A DNA stretch of 64,000 bases, from positions 1,010,445 through 1,074,444 of the forward strand of contig JAAOMT010000703.1 in NCBI GenBank assembly GCA_016748015.1, read 5' to 3'. Each line of letters begins with the position of its first letter. The stretch's first letter is position 1. Of this stretch, positions 39,210-51,595 are shown in pieces. The notes beneath the pieces are model-generated. The model worked only from the letters and a program-made list of their open reading frames with translations, was not told where the DNA came from and searched no databases. Position numbers and translations under genes: made by a program. The DNA is from Geosiphon pyriformis. Taxonomy: Eukaryota; Glomeromycota; Glomeromycetes; Archaeosporales; Geosiphonaceae.

Positions 39210-42200
39210 CTACACAGCTATATGAACAGAAACTGGGTCACCTATACCAAAAAAAAACAAACAAGATTTGCAAAAACCAAAACAAATACCAACAGCATCA
39301 GCTATACCAAGTAATTTAATTATACCAGCAGAAAACCTCAAAGCTGAACCAGGAACCGAGATAACAGCTGAACCATCAATTGGAATCAATTCATTCTTCT
39401 CCATATAAGCATAATACTTAGCATGAATTGACCAGACACCAGTTCTGAACACAAGACCAAGAGAATGCACAAATTTGACAATCTCCAAACTGGCAACCTT
39501 GGAATCATGGAATACAGAAACAGCCTTGCAAAACCAACTATCAAAAACAAAACCTTTATAAAAAGCCATGAACACAAAAAAATCAGAGATACAAGATGAC
39601 AACAGCTGCAATATGCCTGAAGAAAAATGAAAAAGACCAGAAACTGCCTTTCAGGAATTCACATGAGACTCCAACAAATAATGCTGAGCAAATTCATCAA
39701 TTTTACAAGAGAACACATGATCCGACACCTCCACTTGACCACAATATAAGCACAATACACTAGGGTACAGCCTAATATAAAAATGTTTCCGAACAGCAAC
39801 CAGTAGCTGGTGATACAAAGCTTTCATGAAATATGTGCATGCATTAGCCGAGAGTTTGCTGGTAAAACTGGTAGCCATATTCAAGTCAGAATGCCACACC
39901 AATAATGAGCAACACCAATCAACTTTTGATAGCAAACTGCCAGCCAAAAACTTAGAACCAGAACCAACTTCCCAGCGTGCACAGCAAACTGAATAATAAA
40001 TGTCATGGACAAAATGTCTAGAATTGCCAGAAACAATACTACCATCTGCAATCAAGAAGTGTTTATTCAGGCAAGGAGGAAAATACTAATCAGAGAGAGA
40101 AGCGGCACCAGTGAATACATCAATGCACTCATTCCCTGAAATGTCAGAGTGACTTTTTACCTTATGCCAGCTAATCCTCAAATTCTTACCATGAATAACA
40201 TTAACTATATGATGATGCTTGACCCAACATTGATTATGAAAGTCAGAATATGCCAACTTTAATTCCAACTTACAAACATCTAAAGCAGATTGACTATCTG
40301 AAAACAGGTGAATAGAGCTTGATAGAAGGACACACTTTAGAACCAGTGCAATAGTCTACAATTCAGCCAATATAGATGACATCAAACTCGACACATTAAC
40401 TCTCAAACCCAAACCAATGTCCTCAAAATAAGCAGCAGCACCAGCTTTACAGCTGGCTATGTCCAAATTACTAAAAAACCCATCCGTGTACACAGACAAG
40501 CTGCTAGTACCAGCCTGTGAGAGATGATTACAAACAGACACGAAATTATTAGATTCAAGAATGTTTAAAGATCCAATACTATATAATACCAAAAGAGGAA
40601 TAGGAGAGAAACTCACATTATTGAGAAATACAACAGAAAGCTTAAACCATTCAGGAATGGAACCATGGGGGTTTAATCTTTTCCAACACTTGAAAGTATA
40701 CCAATTAAATATAGCACCATAATGATCACAAAGTTGGTTAACAAAGGCAATATCATGCCACCGAAGAGAAGGGAGAAACCTGAGAAACTTTGACTTGTCC
40801 AGAACAGCAGACATTGGAACCCCACCATGGAATCGAAAGGGAGTGGCCAAAGAGCCACTCAAAGATAAATTGCAATCAAGAAAAACATGAATGATGCCTG
40901 CCAAAAAATTATTAGAAGCACTAACACAAATACGGACAAAGGAACTCAGTAGATGGACAGGATTCCAACACAAAACTTGCAGGTCATGAGACCTGTGAGA
41001 AAACAAGTGATCCACAATACCATTAGAGTTTACAAAACTAACAAGAGAGGCAACTTTACTTTCAGACTGAACTTGGAAGAAAGGTTTCAAACTATAAAAA
41101 GAAGGATTGTGAATTATATCACTGGGGAAATTGAGTGGTAGACTGGATTTAAGCTTCAAGCCTTTACAAATAAGAACATCCCATTTGTTACACACTCCAA
41201 CAGAAACAAAGCTAAACTGTGTTATATAGCTAACAATAGAATGGAGAACTGCCAACACCAGATACAAGAGCTGTTTATCTGAGACAGCCTTCCATAGAAC
41301 TAGATTGGTAAAAAAACAAATATTCGAATTTGTCTTAGCCAAATTAGGCTTTGAGAGACCCTTAGTTGAAAGAAAAACACCTAAATACTGATGAGATTCA
41401 CCCTTTTTGGCAATAGATATTAGTAAGCCATTGATAGACAGAGAAGGATTGCTGACTCTGCTATTAATAGGAATGATCACTGTCTTGTCATTATTAATGG
41501 AAACATCATTTATCCAAAAAAATTCACCAGCAACATCAAGAATCTGTTGAGTGGTACTCTGACTGCTACCAACCCAAATAGTATTATTAACAAAAGTGTT
41601 AGCAGCAAAAAAAGAAGAAAGTTTAGCTCGAGATTTGATACTTCTATTTTTGGAAACAAAATGAGAATTCAATCTATACCCATACATACTCTCCTAACAC
41701 TTGACTTCACATAACAGTGGATCATAAAATATGTGCCACAGAAAGGGAAAAAATACCTCTCTCTGGTCCAAACCATTATGTATCTGATAATCATCTGTTA
41801 AACCAAAATCTGTCATAATGCGATTAGTATGACCTTTGTAAATACCACTGAAAAAACAAATGAACTTGCTATATATCTTAATCCTAACTAAACTCTTTTT
41901 AAGATGCTCCCAGCCAACCAAATCATATGCCTTCCTCATATTCTGTAAAATCATCCAAAATTTCTAATTCTTTTCCAAAGCATTCTTAATAACCAAGCCA
42001 ATAGCAAAAATGGAAGACTGAGATGTTGTACCTTTTAGAACCAAAAAATTGTTTCCATGAAGAATGTCAAAAGTGTTGCATGCCAAAGAAATCTTATCAA
42101 AGAAAATTTTGGAGAGAATTTTATGAGCTGTCTCAATTAAAGCAATAGGTTAAGTATTCATAAGAACATCTTCCCAATCATATGGTTTGGAAATCATCAA

Positions 42201-43898
42201 GATCCAAGCTTCCTTCCAAGAATCAGACACAGATTCACCAGACAAACAAGAGTTCAAAAGCACCAAAAGCATATTCAGAACTGCTCTATTACAATGTTTT
42301 CAAAGCTCATTTGATATACCTGAAAGACCAGCAGCTTTGCCATTAAGCAGAGAAGAAATCATCCCAAACAATTCATTAAACTTAATTGAACACATAAGAT
42401 CAGAAAAGGCTTCATCAAAAACATATTTCAAAGATTGATATTGATAACACCGATCATCAGAAACATCATCAACCATGCAATACTTTCTAGTCCAACCCTC
42501 CATGATACCGTCCACCTTAAATTTAACCAAATCGGGTTTCAGAATAAGTTCATTATCAACAACCAGATGATCGAGAACCATTTTGTGAAATGGGCACTCC
42601 AGCACACTCCTAATTGTATGACTCTTATTCACTTCAAAGCTCTTCATTCTCTTATCTATAGCAGCTTTGATGGTTGCCTCCTTAGCCCTCAAAGATTCAG
42701 TAAGTTTGAATATGCAATAAGTCTTTCTAGCACCACAAAGAGCAGAACAAATGTGACCAGAGCCTGCACCAGAATTCACAATATTTTGAATGACTGAAGC
42801 CTTAACATTGTCCAAAAAAACCCAGCATTTCATAAGAGAATCAAAATTCACAACATTCTCCTCATGCAAAGCCTTAACAATTTTAGAAACCAAAAATTCC
42901 AATTTGTAATACCTTGAAGATTCCCTAGTAAAGACATCATCAAAGCCCTTAAACCACCTCTTCTTGAACACCTTATTAGCCAAGAGAACTATTATCTTGC
43001 AAACAACATCCTACATCACATTCAGATCCAAAAACTTCACAGCTGTGGCAAATTCATCTGAGAACATTAATGCATTGGCCAATATAGCATTACCAAAATC
43101 TTTCCATTTAGTTTCATCAGCACCCTTGAAATTAAACTTCCAACAATCTCTATTTGCTTGCTTACAAAGAGAGTTTAGCCATGTATCTAAAAGTCCATCC
43201 AAACCCACAGACATAGATATAGCCTGATGATCAGTATCAAAAAATTCCCCAATGTCAAACACATTTTGACCTGTCATAGTATTGACCAAGTTTGAAGAGA
43301 TAAACAAAAAATTGATTGTTTTAGCCACACCACAAGAGTTAGCCCATGTTGGCATTTTTTCATAAGAACATCTACTTAAGAAATTAACCAAACCAAGATC
43401 CAGACACTTTTTGAAACTGGCACACTTATGAGAGCCATCTTTATTAAAGTCACCACCTAGAATTACAAAAGAGAACTTATTTACAGCTTTAGCAATTATA
43501 AAATTAATATCACCAGCTTGAGAGAACTGAGCCACCAAAGAAGCACCAGCATAGAGCCCCAGAATTGAAACAAAAAGTTTATTTTTGAAGAGTAACTTAA
43601 GAGAGATGAGCCAACCAAGAACCTTGGAAACTTTACACATATGTTTTGCCAAAGAAACATTTATGATAATCACAACACCAGAATCCAAATAGCCAGAGTC
43701 CAAACCAAAAGTGAAAATCCAAATATCATCAAACTTATTTATGATCCATGGGCAAATTTTACTCTTTAACTTAGTCTCAATAACAACAGTAATCAAATTG
43801 TTTTGTTCCTTATGCCAACAAATTATATCATCCTGTTTCGCAGGATTGTTCATGTCCCTAATATTGTACGTAGCAACCTTCCAAACTGACACATTCAT
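39210..43898 (-). pseudogene. LINE B ORF2, 1562 codons in one frame with in-frame stops
   Basis: From ATG 43896-43898 to the terminal stop at 39210, the whole ORF stays in a single frame, broken only by stops such as TAG at 43011 (Trp) and TGA at 42300-42302 (after NEL). The endonuclease keeps an intact VILGGDFNKD and FDTDHQAI. The RT includes HNGLDQREVFF, and its catalytic box reads FVNN (41583-41588), with both Asp codons changed. RNase H shows VYTDGFFSN, LFSDSQSALD and HKVKSHSDISGNE. A C-terminal CLYCGQVEVSDHVFSC zinc motif lies near 39702-39750. It is the best template for the intact family sequence in this window, although it is itself dead. Confidence 0.85.
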
Positions 43899-45841
43899 TG
43901 AGAAGTAAAGGAAGCCAATGTACCCAAATCTGAACATAAACAGTCCAATTTATCCAAAATAAACTCAACCAAAACTTCTAAAGCCATCATTTTGGATTTC
44001 AAACCACTGACCTTGGTGGTCAAAACCTTAGAATTGCTCAAACTCAAGCCAGTAATTGTATCATTAATGACCTGAGAAGGAGGGGCAGAAATCACTGAAG
44101 CACCATTCAAAACTATATTCATATCCAAACTAGAGACCACAGACACAGGAACCACTGGAGGAAAAACAACAGATGTGACTATTGGGTGCACCAATTCTAT
44201 GGAACCCAATTTCTTCAAAATACCAGAGATTTGGTTAGCCAAAAGTTCAAAAGAGCATTCCAAAGATGCTAGATGACTATACAAGTCATGGTTACTAGGG
44301 GAAGCAGAAGCAAATATAGATGTCCCAGCAGCAAGAGATGGACTAGCACTAAAAAAAACTGAGGGAGCCACATGAAAAGAGAAACCACCAGCTACTTGAG
44401 CCCAAGTTTTGCCACCAAAAAAAACTGAACAGGCAATAGGAGCCTGTTTCTTCTTATAAATACCAGCCAAGCAGACCCAATTATGATTAGTTATCACCTG
44501 CTTCTCATAAATACTAGAATTTCTACCAACTGAACACACATCAGAGATATGACCAAATTGTTTACATTTGGTGCAACAAGCCAGAGAAAGACCAACTCAT
44601 TGCAAATTCACACCCTTAAAAACCAGAACAGAACCAATAGCAGCCAACTTGGATGCTTCATCAGCAAAACAAACCACAGCACATTTGTCATGTACATAAG
44701 AATTGGGATTACAGCCAATAAAACAGGTTTTTCTATTATATTAATCCAATAAACTAGACAAATCATGAGCAGTGGTGCCAACTGACAAAGTATAGAGTAA
44801 AGCTTTATGTCAATCTCTTGAAACTCATGATTGTTTATTATCAATAGCTTTTGCCATCTGAACAAAATCTTTTCTCATGGAGACAGACCAATTAGCTGTA
44901 ACCAAGTCAGCAATTTCAGATGATTTATATTCAACCAAAGCTTTTTGTCACAGGCCAATCAATTGCATTTTGATTAACACAATCTTTCCAAACTTAAAAA
45001 ACACAGATTCCACAGCCAATTTGGGAAGATTAACTGGAATTTTCTTAATGATCACTCTCCAATCTGAACGACTGTTTACTTTTCTTATCTTATTATTAAC
45101 CAGAATTTTCTCACTAACAGCCAATTCTTTTGTCTTATTTAAACTAGATTCCGAAATAAAAGATAACTTAATAATATCTGGAAATTTTGAGGGAGTAGAG
45201 GCTCTCCCAAAACCATCCATATAATAAAAAATTTTTTTCACACAAATCAACTTATCACTAATTGTCTTACCAGGCACAGTCAAAAGTTCAATGTCAAGTA
45301 CAAAAAATTTCAATGAATTAAAGCTCTGTTTCTTTAGGACACATGATTTGAGTGGTGGCAGCTTATTAGATCTCAAAACCACACAAGAAAGAAGTACTTG
45401 TTCACTATCATTGTCACTCATACAGTTGAACAAGAGCTGCTTTGGCAGGTTTCCCAACACATATGTACAGATGCAAGTTTTTTTTAGTGTAATTTTATCC
45501 ATATCATCATTCTCACCTAATTTTACATAACTGGTTTCTTTAGCTACCATGTTTGCCATATTTTTGACATCTGAAAGTTTGTTTACACTGCCAGTGACAC
45601 TGCCAATTTCACTGCCCCAAGACACCACAGACTTGACACCAACACCACCAATATCTCTCAAGCTCAGAGGGCCTGCAAACGAGTCAACCATATTGCTAGC
45701 TATGGTTTTCTTTGTTTTCTTGTATGATGCATTACAAGAGTAGACAGTATCTAAGTGATTCTTTTTAGCATTTAGACAGATCTCCAAACCAGCTAAAACC
45801 GAGCCAGAACCACCAGCAGACAAGTCTACTGGTTCCATCAC
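43895..45841 (-). pseudogene. LINE B ORF1 (gag-like), several in-frame stops
   Basis: Reads from MMEPVDLSAGGSGSVLAGLE at 45841 to the stop at 43895-43897. It has the RRM-like stretch (KIVLIKMQLIGL) and the zinc knuckle CTKCKQFGHISDVC near 44536-44577. It then reads GGKTWAQVAGG, with an intact Trp where E has TAG. Stops interrupt it at 44948-44950 and at several points down to 44540. Leucine heptads mark the C-terminus. The stop overlaps the ORF2 ATG as ATGA. LINE D ORF1 has the same N-terminus. Confidence 0.8.
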
Positions 45842-46002
45842 AACAAAAGAGGTTGTGTTAGAAGAAATGACTTGAATGTACTAAGAGAAAAAGAATAAAG
45901 TAAAGCGATTTCTCCTATAAATTCTTTCACTTTTATAGTGACCAGGAGATCGATGAGAAAAAGAGTTTTTGTTTATTTAATTTATATACCAAATAAAAAT
46001 TC

Positions 46003-46012
46003 ATCTGTTTTT
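46003..46012 (+). repeat. Target-site duplication of LINE B (right copy)
   Basis: ATCTGTTTTT, the partner of 39072-39081. Confidence 0.75.
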
Positions 46013-46070
46013 GTATAGTAAATAATAATTAAATCATATTTATTAAATTTTTGAATAATAATAATAAAAA

Positions 46071-46375
46071 GTTTAAAATATTAAATATAGTTTTTATATA
46101 ATATTATTATTAATATAATTTTTTTAAATATATTAATAATAAAATATTTAATAAAAAAATTAATTGTATATTATTATTTTTTTATTAGAAGTTTTACGAG
46201 TGCAGTTTAATTAATTGTATAAATTATTTAATTAATTGCTTTTTTAATAAATTGTAAATATATTTTAATAAATACTTATTTTATTATTTAATTAAAATAA
46301 CAAAAAAAAATTTAAAATTTTTGTTAATAAATTTATGTTTTATAAAAATATAATTTTTTGTTTTAAAAAACATTT
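46071..46375. other. AT-rich spacer, no gene
   Basis: About 300 bases of near-pure A/T sequence between fragment G and LINE C. No ORF, RNA or alignable element is visible. Confidence 0.5.
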
Positions 46376-46474
46376 TAAAAAACTTCTTTTTCTTATATAT
46401 TCATAATTTCCCAAAAAGTTCAATTTTGAAAAAGAAGTTTTTTTTGTTTTTTTTTTATCTAATAACTCTTTTAT

Positions 46475-48350
46475 TATGGATTTGGAAGCTGTCTTAGATA
46501 GTAATATGTCTAAAAAAAAGCATCTAAGGGTGCTTTTTATGGTCCTGCTGGTGGTTTTTTTTCTCAAAAAAAAAGAATTATTCTTGAGAATATTAAACAC
46601 TCTAGTAATAAAAAAGATATTTCTCTTATTAGGTTTGAGTCTGATAACAATATGTATTTTAATGTAAACAGTATGTTTAGTAACAATGAAAATGGTAGCA
46701 TAAATAGTATTAATAATAAATTTCTTTTGGGTTTGGCTGCTAATACTCCTAAAACAAAGAGGGTGGTTACTAGTTTGAATTGTGGTTCTCCTCTTGGCTC
46801 TCTTAATTTTGAAATAGATAAAAAAGTTAGATCTTTCTTTTACTCTCTCAATATCTCTTTTGACAAAAAGTGGATTGACCTTAAAATCGTAAAAACTCAG
46901 ATTAATGTAACAGTCAAGAAGTCTTTTGCTTTGAACATTAATCTTTTGGCAATGGATGGGAAATCAATTATGGCAAAAACTCAAATAATTAGGAAAATTT
47001 TTTCATCTATTAATAGTTTTGAAGGGACCACTATTTTCTCAAAATTTGAAGAAATTATTAAATTAATATTTACTTTAGAAAAAAGCATGAATAAAACCGT
47101 GTTATTGGCTGAAGATATAGATATCAAAGTAAATAGCAATTTCAAAAGACAAAAAATCAGGTTAGATTAAGCTGTGATTATCAAAGAAATTCTCATAAAT
47201 ACACCAAAAAAAATGATTATTACTGTAGTAACTAAGTTTGGAGAAATTAAGTTGATCTGTTAACAATTAATTAGACTGTAATAAAAGACTATAATAAAAT
47301 TTGCTGAATCAAGTTAAGCTAATCTATTGGTTACAAGATAATTATTTTTAATTAGAAAGAATTTTGTGTATATAGCTAAAACCATAGGAGATTGTAATAT
47401 TTGGGCATTAAAAAATTGGTTTAGAGTGTTTTTGTTTACTTTGTCTGTAGAAACTACTGTACATAATCTTAAAACTCTTTTAAATAGAGCTAGTGAAAAA
47501 ACTTGTATTATTAATTGTTTATTTAACATAAATAATAGAATGTGCTGTATTGTGGTTGGTTTTAAGTCAGAAGATGATTTAAAGTTAGCCTTTTATACTA
47601 AGTCTATTTTGGATAGTATCAAGTTTTCTTGGATTAGATTTGATTTGGTTTGTTGTAATAAGTGTGAGTGTTTTGGACATTTGTTCTTAGAGTGTGATTT
47701 CTCGATTTCTGTTGTCTTAATTCAGAAAATGTTTTATAAAAAGTATGTTCTAGATCAGAATTGTCTCCAGTTTGCTTATTTTTATGTAAAAAAAATGTGT
47801 CTATATTTCAGCCTGCTGCTTTTGGTAATAAATTCTGAATGTAAATTGTTTTCTTGGCATCTCTTTCACATCTTCTTTGTCTGTTGATTCTTCTTTAAAT
47901 AGTGTTTTTTTTGCTTTTTATGAAGTGTCTTATATAAATAATTGGTTGTTTTCTTTGAAACATTTTTTGGAATTGTTGGCTGATCAGATATTAATAATTG
48001 TACACAAACTAAGTAATTTAGATTTGATGTTTCCAGTTTTTATTTTTTTTTCACCCATCTTGAATTTGAATCTGGTTTTGGATATGGTTTTAAATATCTC
48101 TTTAACAGCTTCTGTTTTCTTACACTTGGATATAATTTTGAATGCTTTACAAGATTTCTTTCTTTTTGTTCTATTAAAATTGGTAAAGTTTTCAGATTTG
48201 AGTTTAAGCAGCTTTAAAGTTTTGATCACCAAAGTTAATGGTTTGAAGTCTATGATGATTGCTCTTAAAGTGTTTATCAGTTTAGTATTGGTAAGATTAG
48301 ATCAGTTGTGTGCTGGCTCAGTTTTTTTGGTAAACTCTTTTTTCCAATAA
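46475..48350 (+). pseudogene. LINE C ORF1 remnant
   Basis: Surviving pieces at 46652-47170, 47366-47887 and 47877-48350, the last in a different frame from the first two. TPKTKRVVTSLNCGSPLGSL corresponds to E TPKGPKRIVTKHVLGKPLGT. The zinc knuckle CNKCECFGHLFLEC near 47656-47697 is intact. The end is CAA-TAA, with the family's ATGA changed to ATAA. Not functional. Confidence 0.75.
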
Positions 48351-49040
48351 ATGGGTTTGTGTGAAAATTTGCTATATGTAATATTAGAGATATTAATGTC
48401 TCTGCCAAATAGAAAGATGTTATTCATTGGCATATAAATTCTGAAAATATGGTTTCAATTATAACAAAAACAAAGTTAAGATCTAATATTAGGTCATGGA
48501 TTATTAATAAGTTTAATGATATGCAAATTTTCACATTTGGCTTGGACAAGGGTTTTTTTGGTGCTGGGATGGCCATTATTATGAATAGTTCTTTGGCTTA
48601 ACATGTTTTTAAAGTTGAAGAAATTTTTGGTTATGTTATCTCAGTGCAATTTTTTTAAAGACAAGCTTTTGGTTACAGTTTTGGGTTTGTATGCTAGTAC
48701 TTTTGCTAAAACTAAATTTGGTCAAGCTTTGGATGTCAACTCTTTTATTGTAAAAACTATCAATTCCAGTACTTTTGTGGTTTTAGATAGAGACTTTAAT
48801 GAAAATGGATTTAAGAAAAGTACAAGTTTTAAATTTTGTGTGAATTTGAATTTAGTTAACTTATTTAATGGACATTCATTGTTTAAAACTTTGACTTAAA
48901 GCAATTTGAAAAATGTTAAAAAGATTATTAATTATATTTTTGTTAATGAAGACTTATTATTAATAATTGCTGGCTACAAGTAAGTTTCTTAATATTTTAG
49001 ATTGTAATAATTTGGTTTTCAATATTTTTTTTTATTTTTT
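48351..49040 (+). pseudogene. LINE C ORF2 remnant (endonuclease only)
   Basis: Reads the start of ORF2 and the endonuclease, including FKDKLLVTVLGLYASTFAKT and VVLDRDFNENGFKKS (48777-48824), where the family has GDFN. It breaks off just after the segment equivalent to E INYVFVSPNLVNAII. Confidence 0.7.
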
Positions 49041-49099
49041 TTTGATTGAAAATTTCTTTAAATATTTATTTTAAAAGTAAAAGCTAAAAAATAATTAAA

Positions 49100-51436
49100 A
49101 TAGAAAATTAAACTTTAACAAAATTAAACTGTTAAATTAATTATTGTTTTTTTTAATATTAAAGTTATTATATATATATATATTTGTAGTTTTATAAAAA
49201 AAACATATTATAATACTCTTTTTTTAATATTTCAACTTAATGTTTACTGTTATCACCAATTAGTATTTATTACTATTGCAAACTGGTATTTGTTGCTATT
49301 ACAAAATAATATTTATTACTATATTAATTATTATATTTTTAAAATTATTACTGTGCTATATTATAATTAAATAATTTATATTATTTTATAATTTTTTTGC
49401 TAAATTCTTAAATTATAATATTGTACAAACTTTTTTGTTTTTTAATTTAAACTATTATATATCTAATATTTATCTGTTAAATTAAAGTTAACATAATTAA
49501 CTTGATTATTGTAAATATTGTTAAAAAATTTTATGAATCTGTCACATATTTTTATAAATTAAATTATTTATTAAATAATACTAATTTACAAAATTATATG
49601 CTTTGTATATATATTGTAAAACCAGTTAAAATTTATGATTTTTTTCTAATATATTTTTTTATTACAAAACCAATTATAAAAATCGAAAACTAAGTTATAA
49701 TACTTTTTAAAACAAAGAAATTATTTTTTCAAAAAACATTAAAATAGTTATAAATTAAAGAAATTCTGTTTAAAAGAATCTTAAAAAAAATTATGGGCAA
49801 TTTTAATTAAAATAATAGATTAAGTATTGATTAAAATTCTTTTTTATTTATATAGTTTGAAAATTATAAATATTTAAACTTTTTTTTAATACTAAAAAAC
49901 CAATTTATATAATAAACAAAAATTCAAAAGATCCAAAAACATTTTTAAAACCAAATTATTACAATTTTTTTATAGTTTATTAATAATATAAAACAAATTA
50001 ACAGCTTTTTATTAAATAAATTTTTAATTATGCTTAATATTTTATTAAATTTAATAGTATTATAATCTTAAAAAAAACATTATTATTAATATAAGTTAAA
50101 AACAAATACTAACAGCATTATACATTGGAAATAACACTTAAAATTTCTCTTTTTCTTATTTATTTCTTTATAATTTTATTTATTTTTGACTTAATTTTAT
50201 TAAGATTTAAAATTAATTTATTACTTATAACTAAATAATTTAAAATTACTTTAAAAAATAGATATTTTAACATATTTCTAATAGTATAATTCTTATTAAT
50301 TACAAAGTTTTCTATTTATTTGACAATAACATATCTAATTTTCAATTTTTAATATGCCAAAATTTAACAAGCTTAAAAGCATAATAGAATTTTTTTTATT
50401 TAATAAAATAGATCTGATATTATTAAAATTAATATTTAATTTCAATAAAACTTAAATATATACAGTTCTGTTAATATTAAAAAACAATTAATAATTTATT
50501 AAAAAATTAAGTTTTATATTAATATTTATTTACAAAGTTTTAAAAATTCTAAAAATTTAAATTTTTAAATCATAAAACTTGAATAAAAGCTTAATAAAAA
50601 CACTATTAAACTTTTTATATCATGTTTTAAAAAACACTTTATTGGTCAAAAAACATATAATGTTCTAAACAATATTTTACATAAAATTTAAATCTAAAAA
50701 CTTTATTAAGACACCAAAATTATTAACAAATATAACAATATTACACAGTATAATATTTTTAAATTAAAACTATTTGGAAACATTTGTATTTTTAATATTA
50801 AACTTCTTATATTTAACAAATTATTCAAATTAATAAAGACAAAAACAATACAATAATCAATATTAAAATTTTTTTTTATATTTAAAACTTCTTAATTAAT
50901 TATTGTATTAATAAAATTTACAAAAACAAATATATAATTAATAATTTTTTTGGTATTTTAAAGTTTTTTTATATAAAAGTTTTAATAATTAAATTTTTAA
51001 TTAAAAAATTTATTAGATTTAAATTAAAATATTTCTTAATACTAATACATTTTTAAAAACTGTTTTTATTAAAATTATTACTTAAAATTATTAATAATAA
51101 ATTATTTATAGTATTAAAAATTTAAAAATTAATCTCTTTAACTTAAACTATATGTATTGTTAAAATAATATTAATATATAGTTCTAAAATAATAATTAAA
51201 AGTTTATTTTTGAAAAATAACTTAACTAAAATCAACTAATTAATTACTTTAAAAATTATATATATATACTTAATTAAACTATTATTCAAAACAATTACAA
51301 TATTAAAATTCAAGTAATCAAAATTTAAATCAGAAATATAAGCTAAATACTATTAAACTTATTTATAATTTAAAAGCATACTTTATTTTTTAATTTTGTT
51401 TTAGTTACTATAAAAACCATATTATTTATTTTTTTA
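49100..51436 (-). mobile_element. LINE remnant H, minus strand, AT-saturated ORF2 part
   Basis: Looks like featureless A/T sequence but aligns base for base with plus-strand coordinates 41.4-43.85 kb of LINE B (reverse ORF2: RT and endonuclease). Clear anchors are 51002-51090 against B 43380-43465, 50225-50310 against B 42577-42645, 49995-50070 against B 42317-42390, and 49600-49700 against B 41930-42035. Nearly every C and G of the coding strand is gone. It stops at about 51436, where LINE D begins. Confidence 0.7.
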
Positions 51437-51595
51437 TATCATCTAATAATATTAACAACAAATGAAAACTCTTTTTCTTGTTGATCTCTTAGTTATAATA
51501 AAAGCTTGAATATATTGAAAAGATAAATTTTTCTTTCTTTCTATTCCTTATATTTTTGCAGTTATTTCTTTCAACATATTTCTGTTTGTAAGTAT

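Larger units (their letters stand above)
39082..46002 (-). mobile_element. LINE B, near full-length, minus strand
   Basis: A second well-preserved LINE in reverse orientation. Its A tail is the T-run at about 39082-39086 and its 5' leader lies near 45850-46002. A 10-bp duplication ATCTGTTTTT flanks it (39072-39081 and 46003-46012). ORF1 (45841 to 43895) and ORF2 (43898 to 39210) each stay in one frame where checked; ORF2 shows only stop codons and no frameshift. Its ORF1 differs from E in the N-terminus and groups with LINE D, so it is a sister subfamily. Confidence 0.85.
38645..46070 (+). mobile_element. LINE fragment G, 5'-truncated 3' end, split by LINE B
   Basis: A fully AT-decayed piece aligning with the last part of LINE E (from about E 34425). 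It runs 38645-39081 and continues at 46013 to about 46070, and the join recreates the E 3' end (TGTATAGTA followed by the terminal region). It begins directly after the A tail of LINE A, which suits a 5'-truncated LINE copy that inserted into an A-rich tail. Only the ORF2 end and 3' region are present. Confidence 0.65.
46376..49040 (+). mobile_element. LINE C, decayed, 3'-truncated
   Basis: Starts with the E-type 5' hairpin (46377-46392 pairs perfectly with 46428-46443) and continues through ORF1 and the endonuclease part of ORF2. Alignment to E is lost near 49040 (about E 30750), next to the oppositely oriented remnant H. It belongs to the E subfamily and has intermediate decay: long pieces of frame survive, but with frameshifts. 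Confidence 0.75.

Noticed and set aside
48960-51436. Twin-priming product joining C and H.
   Set aside because: Twin priming inverts the 5' part relative to a sense 3' part. Here the 5' part is in sense and an internal ORF2 part is inverted, and the subfamilies may differ.
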